A stretch of 64,000 nucleotides of DNA from CAWEFA01 sp963851385 (GCA_963851385.1 CAWKPE010000032.1:1-64000); one strand, 5' to 3'. Counted from the stretch's first letter, positions 1 to 10,269 are shown. The notes: generated by a model from the sequence alone, not told the origin. Numbers and translations: made by a program.

Positions 1-452
1 CATAATTAATATTTCAGTATTTAAAGAAAAAATCAATTATTTAAAATTATGCCTCATAAACTTCAAGTTTCATTCATTCACCTCTTTTTATAAGAGTTAC
101 AAAAGTATAAAAACAGACTGCAATAGCAAAAGTTATTAAATAAAAATTGATTTATGTGATTTTTTTCAAATTTCAAATAAAACGACTTTTATAATTTAAA
201 TTATTAGAAATACCAGATTTAAGGATTATGGAAAAGGATTCTGCATAAAGAGCTGAAATGACAAAAAACAGGTTTATTGGCCCTGCTTAAATTCACTAAT
301 AAAAATAAGTTGTAGTTTTTTCTCCGACAAAAACAACAATTCTTAAAACTGAATTATCAGTACCGAATAATTTTTTACTAATAAAAAAATTTGGAACATT
401 AAGAATATCTCAATATTCCAAATTGACATTAATATGTAATTAAGAGGAAAAT
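1..452. other. Left-edge intergenic region, no complete gene
   Basis: No complete gene is visible. On the minus strand an AGAGGTG purine stretch precedes two overlapping ATGs near 80-85, but they open only MNET and MKLEVYEA before stops. An ATG sits exactly at the window edge (complement of 1-3), so a gene may start there and run out of the window. A consensus promoter at 100-130 points the same way. The rest is AT-rich with nothing recognisable. Confidence 0.5.
100..130 (-). promoter_or_regulatory. Bacteroidota-type promoter (TTTG-N19-TAnnTTTG)
   Basis: On the minus strand TTTG (complement of 127-130) is followed after 19 bases by TACTTTTG (complement of 100-107). This matches the Bacteroidota housekeeping consensus at -33 and -7 exactly. 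It points to a gene beyond the left edge. The start site would fall near 93, just before a purine-rich AGAGGTG. Confidence 0.6.
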
Positions 453-740
453 TTATTCTATTGTAACGGTGAGACCGCGTCTTGAAAGTTCTTTCTTCAT
501 AGGATTTAAATATTTAAAATTTCCCTTTTTTACATCGCATTTACCTCTGTAATGAACCAGATAAGTGCATTGTTCAGCTTGTTCCATGTCATGATCGCAT
601 ACTTCAATTAATGATTCTATCACATACTCGAAAGTATGAATTTCATCATTGTGTAAAGTAAGGAAATTAACAATACCCTTTCCACTATCAATTACCTCTT
701 CAAATTCCGGGCTTTCCCTGAATTTATTTATATCCTTCAT
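453..740 (-). CDS. clpS: ATP-dependent Clp protease adaptor ClpS
   Basis: This 95-residue protein matches the ClpS core. It has the LHNDEIHTFEYVIESL segment, where the Asn-Asp and following residues form the N-degron pocket, and then YLVHYRGKC, corresponding to the VHxxG strand of ClpS. In other bacteria ClpS binds the ClpA/ClpC N-domain and delivers N-end-rule substrates to ClpP. The first 25 residues are variable and acidic, as is usual for the mobile N-terminal arm. It is monocistronic, with divergent or unrelated neighbours. A TAAATTTG -7 element lies about 60 nt upstream. Assignment rests on family motifs and length. Confidence 0.85.
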   Translation of the reverse strand: MKDINKFRESPEFEEVIDSGKGIVNFLTLHNDEIHTFEYVIESLIEVCDHDMEQAEQCTYLVHYRGKCDVKKGNFKYLNPMKKELSRRGLTVTIE

Positions 741-798
741 AATGTAATGAAATTATTCTCCCAATAATAAAATTACAACATTTTATATTTCATTTATC

Positions 799-806
799 CA
801 AATTTA
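799..806 (-). promoter_or_regulatory. Possible -7 element for clpS
   Basis: The complement of 799-806 reads TAAATTTG, an exact TAnnTTTG match about 60 nt before the clpS ATG. No good TTTG is seen at -33, so this is tentative. Confidence 0.35.
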
Positions 807-877
807 CAAAAAAAATAGAAACATTTTATTAACAATAATTACCAAATTATTCCTAAATTTTTATAAAACAGGTATTT

Positions 878-2620
878 TTATTGATTTCTTTCGAATTCTT
901 TTGCCCTTTCCACCGGGATTTTCTTATTATTATAATATGCAATTACAAATGCTTCTTTGAAGCCATATTCTTTAACTTTATTTAACGAATTATCTGCTTC
1001 TATAAAACGTTTAAATAATCCGGCATAGTATTTTATTATTTTTTTATCTTGAGAAAATTCTGCTGAAACAGGCTGTATTCCACCAAATAATTTATAATCA
1101 ACAGGTTTACTGAAAACTCCTAATTGTATCCTGTAGACAATTCCAGCCGGCATTTTTGTTTCTGACGGTATTGGATTTAATTTTGAATAAAACGACGTAT
1201 CAGTTATAGAAAAATTGAACTTTTCTGAATTTAATGAGTCTTTATTGACTTTTTGATAAGTAGAATTATTTCTCAGAATAGTATTTGCCTTTGCATAAAA
1301 TTGGTTTATAGATGATTGTATTTTTGCAGAAAATTTTTCATCTTGCTTTATTCTTGTAAAAAGAATAGCTCTTTTTTCTTTATCATTAATATTATCAAGC
1401 AATAATTTACATTTTTTTGAATCGATTATAGCTGAATCACACTTTCTTTGTGATTCTAATGCCATTGATAAAACATGTAAGAGTGTATCATTTATGAAAA
1501 ATACAGTATCTTTTTTACTGGCTGCCAAACCAGAAGGTGATAAAGTTAAATTCAGAGGTTTTTTTTGTGTTTTAAACATACATAATTGCAGCATTTCATC
1601 ACCAGCAGAAATAGAAACCAATTTTGAAGGGAGCGGTTTTTCAACATGATAAATAGTCACTTTTCCTAAATTGTTTTCACGATTTGATATTAGGTATGCA
1701 GATTTACCATCATCAATCCAATAAAAATCATCCCAGGGTGAATTAATTGGAAAGGGCAATCTTTGAGGTTTTTCCCATTCTCTTTTTATTGAATCATATT
1801 CAGATTTAAAAATATCAAAACCACCAACACTTTCGTGTCCTTTAGAGGCAAAAAAGAGAGTACCAGAATTATAATCAAAGTAAGGATAATCTTCATCTGA
1901 TGTGGAATTTATAATGTTTCCTAAGTTTTGCGGATCAGACCACGAGCTATCAGTTAGTTTTTGTATCCTGAAAATATCTTTATCTTGGGTTCGCGAATTT
2001 GTTTGCTTGGAAAAATAGAAATATTGTCCAACTTTCATGCGATTTTTACATAGTGTAAAGTCGTTTTCTGATGTGCCACAAATGCAATTATTGCTTTTGC
2101 TAAATGAATTAATCACCAAAAAAATGCTATCTTTAGTAGTGACTATTTTGTCAAAAATTAATAATTGAATCGCATTTGAAAAAAAATCAGGAGCAAATTT
2201 CAATCTTTCTAATTCTATTGCAGTTTCCATATTTCTGTTTTCAAGCCAGGAAACATTTTTATTGAAAGCGTTAAAAGCTGTTTCTGCTTCTTTAAATTTA
2301 AACTGTCGATAGTAGTTCTTGCCCAGGTAATACCACGCTTTGTTAATTGTGTTTTTAATTGTTGCTGTTTTAAGATATTCATTTGCCTCTGATGGAGAGC
2401 TATTTATTTCTACAAGTGAAGCTCCCAAATAATACTGGTAAAGAATATCTTTTGGATATCTATCAAGTAATTTTCGGAATTCAATTACCGCCAGAGAATA
2501 TTGTTGATTATCAAAAAAATCAATCGCTTTAAGGGCTTGTGGGGAAATGTTACGTTGACAACCTGTTTCAATGAAAAATGCAAAAAGTAAAAAGATTAAA
2601 GAAAAAAATTTAATCAGCAT
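878..2620 (-). CDS. TPR/PD40-repeat lipoprotein with SPOR-like C-terminus
   Basis: A predicted outer-membrane or periplasmic lipoprotein. From the ATG at 2620 it begins with a hydrophobic signal ending in a lipobox (ETGC), so this start is preferred to the in-frame ATG at 2677, which adds 19 residues. Helical TPR-like repeats follow (roughly residues 25-125). Next come PD40/WD40-like beta-propeller segments (DEDYPYFDYNSGTLFFASKG is typical). The last 85 residues start GIVYRIQLGVFSKP and resemble a SPOR-type fold. TPR-PD40 proteins are common in the Bacteroidota envelope; PorE of the T9SS has this arrangement with OmpA in place of SPOR. A peptidoglycan-associated scaffold is plausible, but the exact role is unknown. 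Confidence 0.7.
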   Translation of the reverse strand: MLIKFFSLIFLLFAFFIETGCQRNISPQALKAIDFFDNQQYSLAVIEFRKLLDRYPKDILYQYYLGASLVEINSSPSEANEYLKTATIKNTINKAWYYLGKNYYRQFKFKEAETAFNAFNKNVSWLENRNMETAIELERLKFAPDFFSNAIQLLIFDKIVTTKDSIFLVINSFSKSNNCICGTSENDFTLCKNRMKVGQYFYFSKQTNSRTQDKDIFRIQKLTDSSWSDPQNLGNIINSTSDEDYPYFDYNSGTLFFASKGHESVGGFDIFKSEYDSIKREWEKPQRLPFPINSPWDDFYWIDDGKSAYLISNRENNLGKVTIYHVEKPLPSKLVSISAGDEMLQLCMFKTQKKPLNLTLSPSGLAASKKDTVFFINDTLLHVLSMALESQRKCDSAIIDSKKCKLLLDNINDKEKRAILFTRIKQDEKFSAKIQSSINQFYAKANTILRNNSTYQKVNKDSLNSEKFNFSITDTSFYSKLNPIPSETKMPAGIVYRIQLGVFSKPVDYKLFGGIQPVSAEFSQDKKIIKYYAGLFKRFIEADNSLNKVKEYGFKEAFVIAYYNNKKIPVERAKEFERNQ

Positions 2621-2847
2621 ACAATTGCACAGTCGCAGAGTAATTGAATTGTTTTTTAAGGTCAATTTAGCTGTCAATTAAACAATATTTTGTTCATCCT
2701 GTTTCTTAATTATATGCAAAATAAATTATTTTACTTAATATCAATTCAAATATTTGATAATTAAGTAATAATATCGGATATTGGCATATAGTTCTTTTGA
2801 TAATATTACTAATTCAAAATAATTCAAACAAATAAACTTGATAAATT

Positions 2848-3312
2848 ATGACAAAATTAAAAAAAGGAGACATAGCTCCACAAATCAATGCACCCGATCA
2901 GGATGGGAAAATCGTTAATCTTAATGATTATAAAGGAAAGAAAATTATAATATATTTTTATCCAAAGGATGACACGCCCGGATGCACAGCTGAAGCTTGT
3001 GACCTTCGTGATAATTATAACTTACTTTTAGCAAAAGGTTTCGTAATTATTGGAGTAAGTTCTGATTCTGATGTATCGCACAAAAACTTTATTGAAAAAT
3101 ATAAATTGCCTTTCCCATTGATACCTGATATTGATAAAAAAATAATTAATGCATATGATGTTTGGGGCGAAAAAAACATGTATGGTAAAACATATGAAGG
3201 CATTTTAAGAACGACTTTTATAATCTCGGAAAGTGGAAAAATAGAACATATATTTGAAAAAGTAGATACAAAAAATCATTCTATGCAGATATTGCAGGCT
3301 TTAGGGAAATAG
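2848..3312 (+). CDS. bcp: Thioredoxin-dependent peroxiredoxin (BCP/PrxQ)
   Basis: At 154 residues it has the length and motifs of the BCP/PrxQ family. The peroxidatic Cys is in KDDTPGCTAEACDLRD, with the second Cys five residues later as in atypical two-Cys PrxQ enzymes. Other hallmarks are IIIYFYPKD, VIGVSSDS, and RTTFIIS near the C-terminus, which holds the conserved Arg. It reduces H2O2 and alkyl hydroperoxides in the cytoplasm using thioredoxin. No signal peptide is present. It stands alone, divergent from the lipoprotein gene upstream. Confidence 0.93.
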   Translation: MTKLKKGDIAPQINAPDQDGKIVNLNDYKGKKIIIYFYPKDDTPGCTAEACDLRDNYNLLLAKGFVIIGVSSDSDVSHKNFIEKYKLPFPLIPDIDKKIINAYDVWGEKNMYGKTYEGILRTTFIISESGKIEHIFEKVDTKNHSMQILQALGK

Positions 3313-3652
3313 TTAGTCCAACAATTTAACTAATTTGCTTTTATATCTTTTTAAAATAAATTTATCACACTCCATATTTTTTTATTTCATTTTAAAAAAG
3401 GTTGTACTTTTTTAAAGGCATCTTAATGTCGAAAATCTGACATAAAAATCTGAATAAACCTTCCTCCTATTTCTTTATTAGTAGATATTTGCAAAAGAAA
3501 TAAAACAAAAAATTGTAATTTATATTTGAATAGTTAAAATGAAAAATAAGGGTAAGAATTAAATTAATTGTCATCATTTTATATAATGATATTTTCTTAT
3601 AGTGTTGCTATGAATTTTTAAAAAATAATTAATCAATCTATACTTAAAAATT
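3313..3652. other. Intergenic region upstream of the esterase-like gene
   Basis: About 340 AT-rich bases without a credible ORF. TATATTTG at 3521-3528 matches the Bacteroidota -7 consensus and could drive the gene at 3653, but no -33 TTTG is correctly spaced. Confidence 0.4.
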
Positions 3653-4912
3653 ATGAAACGTTTTTTTACAATTTGTGCTGTTGTAATTTTCATGAACAGC
3701 ATACTCATTAAAGCTGCTCAACAAATAACTGCGAGCATTGTTTCCGGAGGTGTTACATACAATTTGTATATATCTATCCCCGATGATTACAATGCCTCTA
3801 ATAAGTATCCGTTAGTAGTGGCATTGACAGGTTGTACTGGCGCAAATGCAAATCCGTACCGTGATGCATTGAGACCAATTTCGGACAGTTTAAAAATGAT
3901 AGTTGTCGTTCCAAATCCTACACTTTCTGATCAATCTATTGGTGATACGAAATGGGAACTTATTACAGCCTCTATTGATACTGCAAGAGCAATGTATAAT
4001 ATTGACACAACATCTGTTTATCTTACCGGATTTTCGTGCAATGGTCCAAATGTTTTACTTCATGGCTTAAATAAAATGTATCCTTATAAAGGTATTTTCA
4101 CATGGGAGCCTTATATACAATATGGCTATGATAAAAGAACTGATCTAACATCAGATATGCCTATTACTATAGCAGAAGGAACTTATGATGATTCATACTC
4201 TCAAGTTTTAAGTCTTTTTGACAGTCTAAAAAACAATGGTGCAAAAGTTAACTTAATACTGGTCCCAGGCATTACACACAGATTTGACTTTGCAAATTTT
4301 GGAAACGTAATGGTACAATGTGTACGCTATTTAAATGATACAAATACAATAACCATTGAATCTTCTGATACCTCACTTCCATTAATTAAAATGATGGATA
4401 CAGATGCGGCCAAAGAACTAGTATTCAAAGTGAAAAACAAGGGTATTAAGGAATTAACATATAGTGCTTTAAGTAGTACCACCTCAATTATAGCCAATCC
4501 TACACTCGAATATTCGGCGACAGACAGCACAATTAAGCTTACATTCGTGCCAAAAGTCGGTATATCCGGTCGGGATTTTATTGTTTTGGAAGCACGTGAA
4601 AAGGATGGATTGGCCATTAAGCAATTTTCATTTAAGGTCATTGTTTCGAAGCTCATTTCATCAGTAGAATCAACATACGCTTCTACCAGTGAAATAAAAC
4701 TTTATCCTAACCCTGCTAAAGATATATTGTATCTCAAAAGCAACGAAAAGAATTTAAATGTTCAAATCTTTGATATTTCAGGAAGGATTGTTTTGAGCAA
4801 CACAATTAACGGCTCTGACCCAATTAACATTTCAAGTCTAAAAAATGGCTTGTATTTTCTTCAGGCAAAAGGCAAATTGGTTTATCCTACTGAAAAATTA
4901 ATTAAAGAATAG
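3653..4912 (+). CDS. Secreted alpha/beta-hydrolase (esterase/PHB-depolymerase-like) with T9SS type A sorting domain
   Basis: A Sec signal peptide (about residues 1-21, ending near IKAAQQ) is followed by an alpha/beta-hydrolase-like domain. YNLYISIPDDYNASNKYPLVVAL is the usual first strand pair. TGFSCNGPNVLLHG sits where a nucleophile elbow is expected, but reads G-F-S-C-N-G rather than a clean GxSxG with two glycines. GITHRFDF could supply the His. Residues about 240-330 look like an Ig/Calx-like linker. The C-terminus has a Por-type sorting domain (LYPNPAKDILYLKS, DISGRIVLS, LKNGLYFLQAKG), so it should be exported through the outer membrane by T9SS. Substrate unknown. A terminator hairpin follows. 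Confidence 0.7.
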   Translation: MKRFFTICAVVIFMNSILIKAAQQITASIVSGGVTYNLYISIPDDYNASNKYPLVVALTGCTGANANPYRDALRPISDSLKMIVVVPNPTLSDQSIGDTKWELITASIDTARAMYNIDTTSVYLTGFSCNGPNVLLHGLNKMYPYKGIFTWEPYIQYGYDKRTDLTSDMPITIAEGTYDDSYSQVLSLFDSLKNNGAKVNLILVPGITHRFDFANFGNVMVQCVRYLNDTNTITIESSDTSLPLIKMMDTDAAKELVFKVKNKGIKELTYSALSSTTSIIANPTLEYSATDSTIKLTFVPKVGISGRDFIVLEAREKDGLAIKQFSFKVIVSKLISSVESTYASTSEIKLYPNPAKDILYLKSNEKNLNVQIFDISGRIVLSNTINGSDPINISSLKNGLYFLQAKGKLVYPTEKLIKE

Positions 4913-4931
4913 ACATTCTATATCATTTTAT

Positions 4932-4979
4932 AAAGAAAACGGAGATTCAATATAGATTTACTCTCCGTTTTCTTTTTTT
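4932..4979 (+). terminator. Rho-independent terminator
   Basis: AAGAAAACGGAG (4933-4944) pairs with CTCCGTTTTCTT (4963-4974), and T residues follow. It lies 20 nt after the esterase-like gene. Confidence 0.85.
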
Positions 4980-5056
4980 CATTTTAAATCCTTCCTGGAA
5001 TTTTATAAAATTGAGGATTTAATCAAAAAATACCTTCCAATTGTATTTTTAAAATT

Positions 5057-5125
5057 TAATTTAGTTCTACTTTGACACATTTCAAAACTAAGAAAGACAT
5101 AATCTGTCAAAGTAGAATTAAATTA
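5057..5125. repeat. Long imperfect inverted repeat upstream of recA
   Basis: The arms 5057-5077 and 5105-5125 are 21 nt each and complementary at 20 positions, around a 27-nt loop. The central word is TTCTACTTTGACA. There is no T tract, so it is not an obvious terminator. It could be a REP/MITE-like repeat or a regulatory hairpin. It lies in a 496-nt gap (4913-5408) whose other contents are the terminator and the recA promoter. Confidence 0.75.
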
Positions 5126-5354
5126 CCTCAAAAGAAGTATAAATAGGTTATTGAAAAAAGCGAAAATTTTTTAACTAAACTGAACCCAATTTTTTCTCTC
5201 ATAAAACCTGAATAATTATTCCCGCATTTCTTTATTAGTCCATATTGTTTAAAAAGTAGATACCTCAAATCATACCCGTCAAATTTTGAAAATATTTAAA
5301 AATTAGGATTACATCTAAATATTTCAATAAGCAAATATCTATCGAAATGTATGC

Positions 5355-5384
5355 TTGCTGGTTCATTAAAAATATGTATATTCG
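5355..5384 (+). promoter_or_regulatory. Probable recA promoter
   Basis: TTG at 5355-5357, a 19-base spacer, then TATATTCG at 5377-5384, one base off TAnnTTTG. The predicted start site is about 18 nt before the recA ATG. No LexA-like palindrome was recognised. Confidence 0.5.
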
Positions 5385-5408
5385 TTTCTTTCAAAAACAA
5401 AAAAGGCA

Positions 5409-6446
5409 ATGGATAAAGAACAACCTAAAAAAGAAACAAATAAAGAGAGGTTAAAAGCTCTTCAACTTACAATTGATAAAATAGATAAAGATTATGGCAA
5501 AGGTACTATCATGCGAATGGGTGAAAAACCGACCAATGATGTTCCTACAATTCCATCAGGTTCGATTGGACTTGATATAGCATTGGGTATTGGAGGCTAT
5601 CCCCGTGGAAGGGTGATTGAAATATATGGACCAGAATCATCTGGTAAAACAACTTTGGCAATACATGCAATGGCCGAAGCTCAAAAAGCTGGCGGCATAG
5701 CTGCTTTTATTGATGCAGAACATGCATTTGACAGGTTTTATGCGGAAAAACTTGGTGTGGATATAGAGAATTTACTTATTTCTCAACCTGACAATGGAGA
5801 ACAAGCTCTTGAGATTACAGATTCACTTATTCGTTCTGGAGCAATAGATATTATCGTTATTGACTCTGTAGCTGCTCTTACACCAAAAGCAGAGATAGAA
5901 GGTGATATGGGAGATTCGAAAATGGGTCTTCAGGCAAGACTTATGTCTCAGGCTTTGCGTAAATTAACAGCAAATATCAATAAAACTAACACCTGTTGTA
6001 TTTTTATTAATCAGCTTCGTGAGAAAATCGGAGTAATGTTTGGAAATCCAGAAACTACTACTGGTGGAAATGCTCTTAAATTTTATTCATCGGTTCGGGT
6101 TGATATTCGTAAATCACAACAAATAAAAGAAGGAGAGGAGGCTCTTGGAAATCGTACCAGGGTTAAAATAGTAAAGAATAAACTTGCGCCACCATTTAAA
6201 AAAGCTGATTTTGATATAATGTATGGAGAAGGAATTAGTAAAACTGGTGAGATTGTTGATTTAGGAGTTGAACTTGAAATAATTAAAAAAAGTGGCTCAT
6301 GGTTTAGCTATGGTGACACTAAGCTTGGACAAGGGCGTGACGCTGTAAAAACTCTCCTTAAGGATAATCCTGAATTAATGCTCGAACTTGAACAAAAAAT
6401 AACAAAATCTTTACAGTCTACAGGAAAGCAAGTTTTGTCAGATTAA
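5409..6446 (+). CDS. recA: Recombinase RecA
   Basis: A full-length 345-residue RecA. It shows the Walker A motif GPESSGKTT, the Walker B segment IIVIDSVAAL, the L1/L2 DNA-binding loops (the latter with FINQLREKIGVMFGNPETTTGGNALKF, quoted in part as INQLREKIGVMFGNP), and the family signature ALKFYSSVR. It forms ATP-dependent filaments on single-stranded DNA for homologous recombination, and drives LexA-type autocleavage where present. Its modulator recX is 50 kb away (55929-56423). It is monocistronic and ends at a terminator. Confidence 0.98.
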   Translation: MDKEQPKKETNKERLKALQLTIDKIDKDYGKGTIMRMGEKPTNDVPTIPSGSIGLDIALGIGGYPRGRVIEIYGPESSGKTTLAIHAMAEAQKAGGIAAFIDAEHAFDRFYAEKLGVDIENLLISQPDNGEQALEITDSLIRSGAIDIIVIDSVAALTPKAEIEGDMGDSKMGLQARLMSQALRKLTANINKTNTCCIFINQLREKIGVMFGNPETTTGGNALKFYSSVRVDIRKSQQIKEGEEALGNRTRVKIVKNKLAPPFKKADFDIMYGEGISKTGEIVDLGVELEIIKKSGSWFSYGDTKLGQGRDAVKTLLKDNPELMLELEQKITKSLQSTGKQVLSD

Positions 6447-6466
6447 CTTTTTCAGACAAGAAATAT

Positions 6467-6510
6467 TGCCCCGTAAATCTTTGATATTGTTCAGTTACGG
6501 GGTGTTCTTA
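6467..6510 (+). terminator. Terminator after recA
   Basis: CCCCGTAA (6469-6476) pairs with TTACGGGG (6495-6502), followed by TGTTCTTATT. It is 22 nt after the recA stop. Confidence 0.7.
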
Positions 6511-6608
6511 TTATCAATAGTTATTTTACATTATTAAGTTTTATTTGATGTAATTTCTTAGTAAATTTGATAGAGGGGGTAGTAAAATAAAAAAATTACA
6601 TCAAAATA

Positions 6609-7907
6609 ATGAGGTTTTTTGCACTGAATTACAGTACCAAGGTTAAGATAATCGCGATCTTAGTAATTACCTTTATTGTATTTCTATTAGCATATCTTAT
6701 TTATCAAAATACTTCTGATAAACACGTAACCTCTTATTTACTCATTAATAAGAATAATACATGCATTGAGCAAATAAAAAATTTAAAATCATTTTTCGAC
6801 AAATTCTATATTGTCACTGCTTTGATAGTATTAATAATTTCAATTGTAGCAATCAACATAATTGTATTGAAACCTCTGGGGTTTATTATTGATACTTTAG
6901 ATACATCTTCGCCGGAAAAATTAGTTTCTACTGCTGTCCGGGGTGATGAGTTTGGGAAAATATCAAGGTATTTACTAGAGTTTTTTTCACAAAGAAGTAC
7001 TCTTCAAAACAAGTTGATGGAATTGAATCACACTAAGGATGATCTTCATAGTTTGAATGAAGTGCTTCAGTCACAAAAGGAAGAATTATTAGCGTCATCC
7101 GATAGGCTGCTAAAAGCAAATGATGAAATAACAGAAAGTATTAATTATGCAAGCATTATTCAATCTGCAGTGCTAAATGCCCCTGCAAGTTTTTATTCTG
7201 CTTTTCCTGATCATTTTGTTATTTACAAACCAAGAAACATCATAAGCGGTGATTTTTATTGGATCCAGGAAAAGGATGGCCGATTCTATATTGCTTGTGC
7301 TGATTGCACTGGTCATGGTCTTGCAGGAGCACTTTTAAGTATGCTGGGAATTTCTTTCTTGAAAGATATTATTCATCAGCAAAGTAATTTAAAGGCGGCA
7401 GAAATTTTAGATTATTTACGTGAGTTTCTCGTTGAGACGTTAAATCAAACCGGAGAATTTGGTGAGGCTCATGGGGGGATGGATGTTGTTTTTTGTATAA
7501 TAGATACAGTCAATTCAAAACTTGAATATTCAAGTGCCTTTAATTCATTTTATATTATTTCAAAGCAAAATGAGTCAAACGAAAATTCATTGGTAGAATA
7601 TAAAGGAGATGCTATGCCGGTAGGAATATATATTAAAAATGATGCTTTTACCAATCATATTATTGATCTTCACCAGGGTGACATGATATATCTCTTCACT
7701 GATGGTTTTATTGATCAATTTGGTGGCACCAATAATAAAAAGTATCGCTCTCATAATTTTAAAGAATTAATTTTGGAAGCGGCTAAAAAACCTTGTAATT
7801 TGCAAAAAGAATTTATTGAAACTGCTTTTGAAAAATGGATGGACAATAACCAGCAAACCGATGATATATTGGTAATGGGCATTCGTTACGATAAACATTT
7901 TCGTTAA
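6609..7907 (+). CDS. Membrane-anchored PP2C/SpoIIE-type serine phosphatase
   Basis: Two N-terminal membrane segments (about residues 12-32 and 73-93) bracket a short outer loop. A HAMP-like and coiled-coil stretch follows (to about 170), then a SpoIIE/PP2C domain. Diagnostic motifs are YKPRNIISGDFYWI, the metal-binding ADCTGHGLAGALLSMLG, and LFTDGFIDQFGG near the C-terminus. The conserved junction ESINYASIIQSAVLNAP also occurs in the larger phosphatase at 24666-27842, so the two catalytic modules are paralogous. Such proteins usually dephosphorylate STAS-domain anti-anti-sigma factors; no such partner lies in this window. A TAAATTTG at 6562-6569 may be its -7 element. Confidence 0.85.
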   Translation: MRFFALNYSTKVKIIAILVITFIVFLLAYLIYQNTSDKHVTSYLLINKNNTCIEQIKNLKSFFDKFYIVTALIVLIISIVAINIIVLKPLGFIIDTLDTSSPEKLVSTAVRGDEFGKISRYLLEFFSQRSTLQNKLMELNHTKDDLHSLNEVLQSQKEELLASSDRLLKANDEITESINYASIIQSAVLNAPASFYSAFPDHFVIYKPRNIISGDFYWIQEKDGRFYIACADCTGHGLAGALLSMLGISFLKDIIHQQSNLKAAEILDYLREFLVETLNQTGEFGEAHGGMDVVFCIIDTVNSKLEYSSAFNSFYIISKQNESNENSLVEYKGDAMPVGIYIKNDAFTNHIIDLHQGDMIYLFTDGFIDQFGGTNNKKYRSHNFKELILEAAKKPCNLQKEFIETAFEKWMDNNQQTDDILVMGIRYDKHFR

Positions 7908-8056
7908 AAGAATATAAATACCAGGCACACATTTTTGGACAATTTTCATTTTTTAATTATATTCACATTTAAATCATTGATTTAACAAATTATTATTCTT
8001 TATAAATAATAATCTAAATCTAATTTAAATTGCATCATTACCTTATAGTGTAATAA

Positions 8057-10172
8057 ATGAAAAATACTGTTCATAATTTGTTTAAGATGAGTATAAAAAA
8101 AAATACAGTTTTTCTAATTTGTGCAATTGTTTTATTGGCCTGCCACCATAAATCAAAACCACCAAAGGATTACTTTTATTTTGATCCTTTGACAATTCAG
8201 GAAGTCAATCAAAAAAAATTGACTCCTGAAATTCTTTGGAAATTCGGTCGGTTAAAAGAGGTTCAATTATCACCCGATGGAAAATGGCTGATATATACTG
8301 TTTGTCGTTATAAGATATCTGAAAACAGAGGGAATACTGAAATTTTTATTATTCCCTCTAATGGTGGAAATCCGGTTCAGCTTACTTTTACTAATGAATC
8401 GGAAAGTAATATTAAATGGAGTTCTGATGGTAATAAAATCGGATATTTACTTTCATCAGGAGGAATCTCCCAAATATGGGAAATGAAAATTGATGGATCA
8501 GGGAAGCAACAAATCAGCAATTCTGAAAGTGACATTGAGATGTTTGATTACTCTCCCGATGGTAAGCATATCATGTATACTTGCCGCGTGAAAACTGACA
8601 CTTCTGCCCAGGATATTTATCCTGATTTACCGGAATCAAAAGCCATGATAATTAATGATCTTATGTACAGACATTGGGATGATTGGACCGATTATAAACA
8701 CAGCCACATTTTTTTGGCTGATTACAATAATGGTAAAATTTCTAACATAAAAGATATAATGCAGGGCGAACCATTTGATTCACCTCTCGCGCCTTATTTT
8801 GAAGCAAAAGAAATAAACTGGAGTCCAGATGGCAAAAATATTGCATATACTTGTAAAAAATTAAAGGGAAAAGCATATACGTTAAGCACCAATTCAGATA
8901 TTTATTTGTATTCTCTTAAAACAGGCAATACAACGAATATTACTGAGGGAATGCCAGGATATGATCGTTTTCCTGTTTTTTCACCAGATTGTAAAAAACT
9001 GGCTTGGCAAAGTATGGCAACTCCTGGTTATGAATCAGATAAGGACCGATTAATGGTTATAGACTTAAAAACTGGAATAAAGAAAGATGTCACTTCAAAA
9101 TTTGATCAAAGCATTTCAAATATTATATGGAACGAGAACAATACCGTTCTCTATTTTATCGGTGGTATTAACGCGACTTACCAGATATTTAAAGCAGATT
9201 TAATTACTGATAGAATAATGCAGCTCACGAAAGGAGATCATGATTATGATAATATAGAAAGAAAAAATGGCATTTTTGTTGGAGAAAGAATGTCAATTTC
9301 TGCGGCAACTGAAGTATTTCGCATTGACGAATCTGGTGAAGAACATCAACTTACTTTTACCAATAAAAATATTTATGATAGCATTAAGCTGGGTAAAGTT
9401 GAAGGACGGTGGGTTAAAACTACTGATTCTAAAAAGGAACTGGTTTGGCTAATTTTCCCGCCTGATTTCGATTCGACAAAAAAGTATCCTGCAATACTTT
9501 TTTGCGAAGGGGGACCTCAGATTGCTGTAAGCCAAAATTTTTCTTACAGGTGGAATTTCCAATTAATGGCAGCAAAAGGTTATGTTGTAATTGCTCCTAA
9601 TCGCAGAGGAGTGCCTACATTTGGTTCAGAATGGAATGACCAGATTGCAGGAGATTATGGAGGACAAAACATGAAGGATTATTTAAGTGCCGTAGATGAA
9701 ATGAAAGAAGGAGCCTTATATAGATGCAAACAGAATTGGGGCCGTTGGTGCAAGTTATGGAGGGTATTCAGTTTTTTATCTTGCGGGTTGTCACCGGAAA
9801 AGATTTAAAGCTTTTATTGCTCATTGTGGCATTTTTAATTTGGAAAGTCAATATGCTGAAACAGATGAAGTATTTTTTACTAACCATGATTTAGGTGGAC
9901 CATTTTGGCTGACACCCCGTCCAAAGAGTTATGATTTTTCACCACATAAATATGTCCAAAATTGGGATGCACCTATTCTAATTATTACTGGAGTCAATGA
10001 TTTTCGAATTCCATATACTGAGAGTATGCAAGCTTTTAATGCGGCACAACTTAGAGGTATTCCCAGTAAATTAATAATTTTCAAAGATGAAAATCATTGG
10101 GTGCTTAAACCACAGAACAGCATTCTTTGGTACAATGAATTTTTTAAATGGCTTGAAAAATGGCTTAAATAA
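8057..10172 (+). pseudogene. S9 family prolyl oligopeptidase/acylaminoacyl peptidase lipoprotein, one +1 frameshift
   Basis: The frame from 8057 encodes a lipoprotein signal (IVLLACHHK), a beta-propeller with TolB/PD40-like repeats (LSPDGKWLIYTV, WSPDGKNIAYT) and the first part of a peptidase S9 domain (LFCEGGPQ). It breaks at about 9710. Dropping one G in the GG at 9710-9711 restores KEEPYIDANRIGAVGASYGG, which carries the catalytic Ser in GASYGG. The continuation has NDFRIPYTES (Asp) and DENHWVLKP (His), so the triad is complete across the shift, about 705 residues in all. Start could also be the ATG at 8087. A sequencing indel is more likely than true decay, because both halves are well conserved. 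Confidence 0.85.
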
Positions 10173-10269
10173 TATATATTATGAAATACCTATAATTTTT
10201 CGAGTAACAAATATTATTTAAAATAAAATGGGTGTTGTATCTGAATAATAAAAATTAAATTAACTACAG

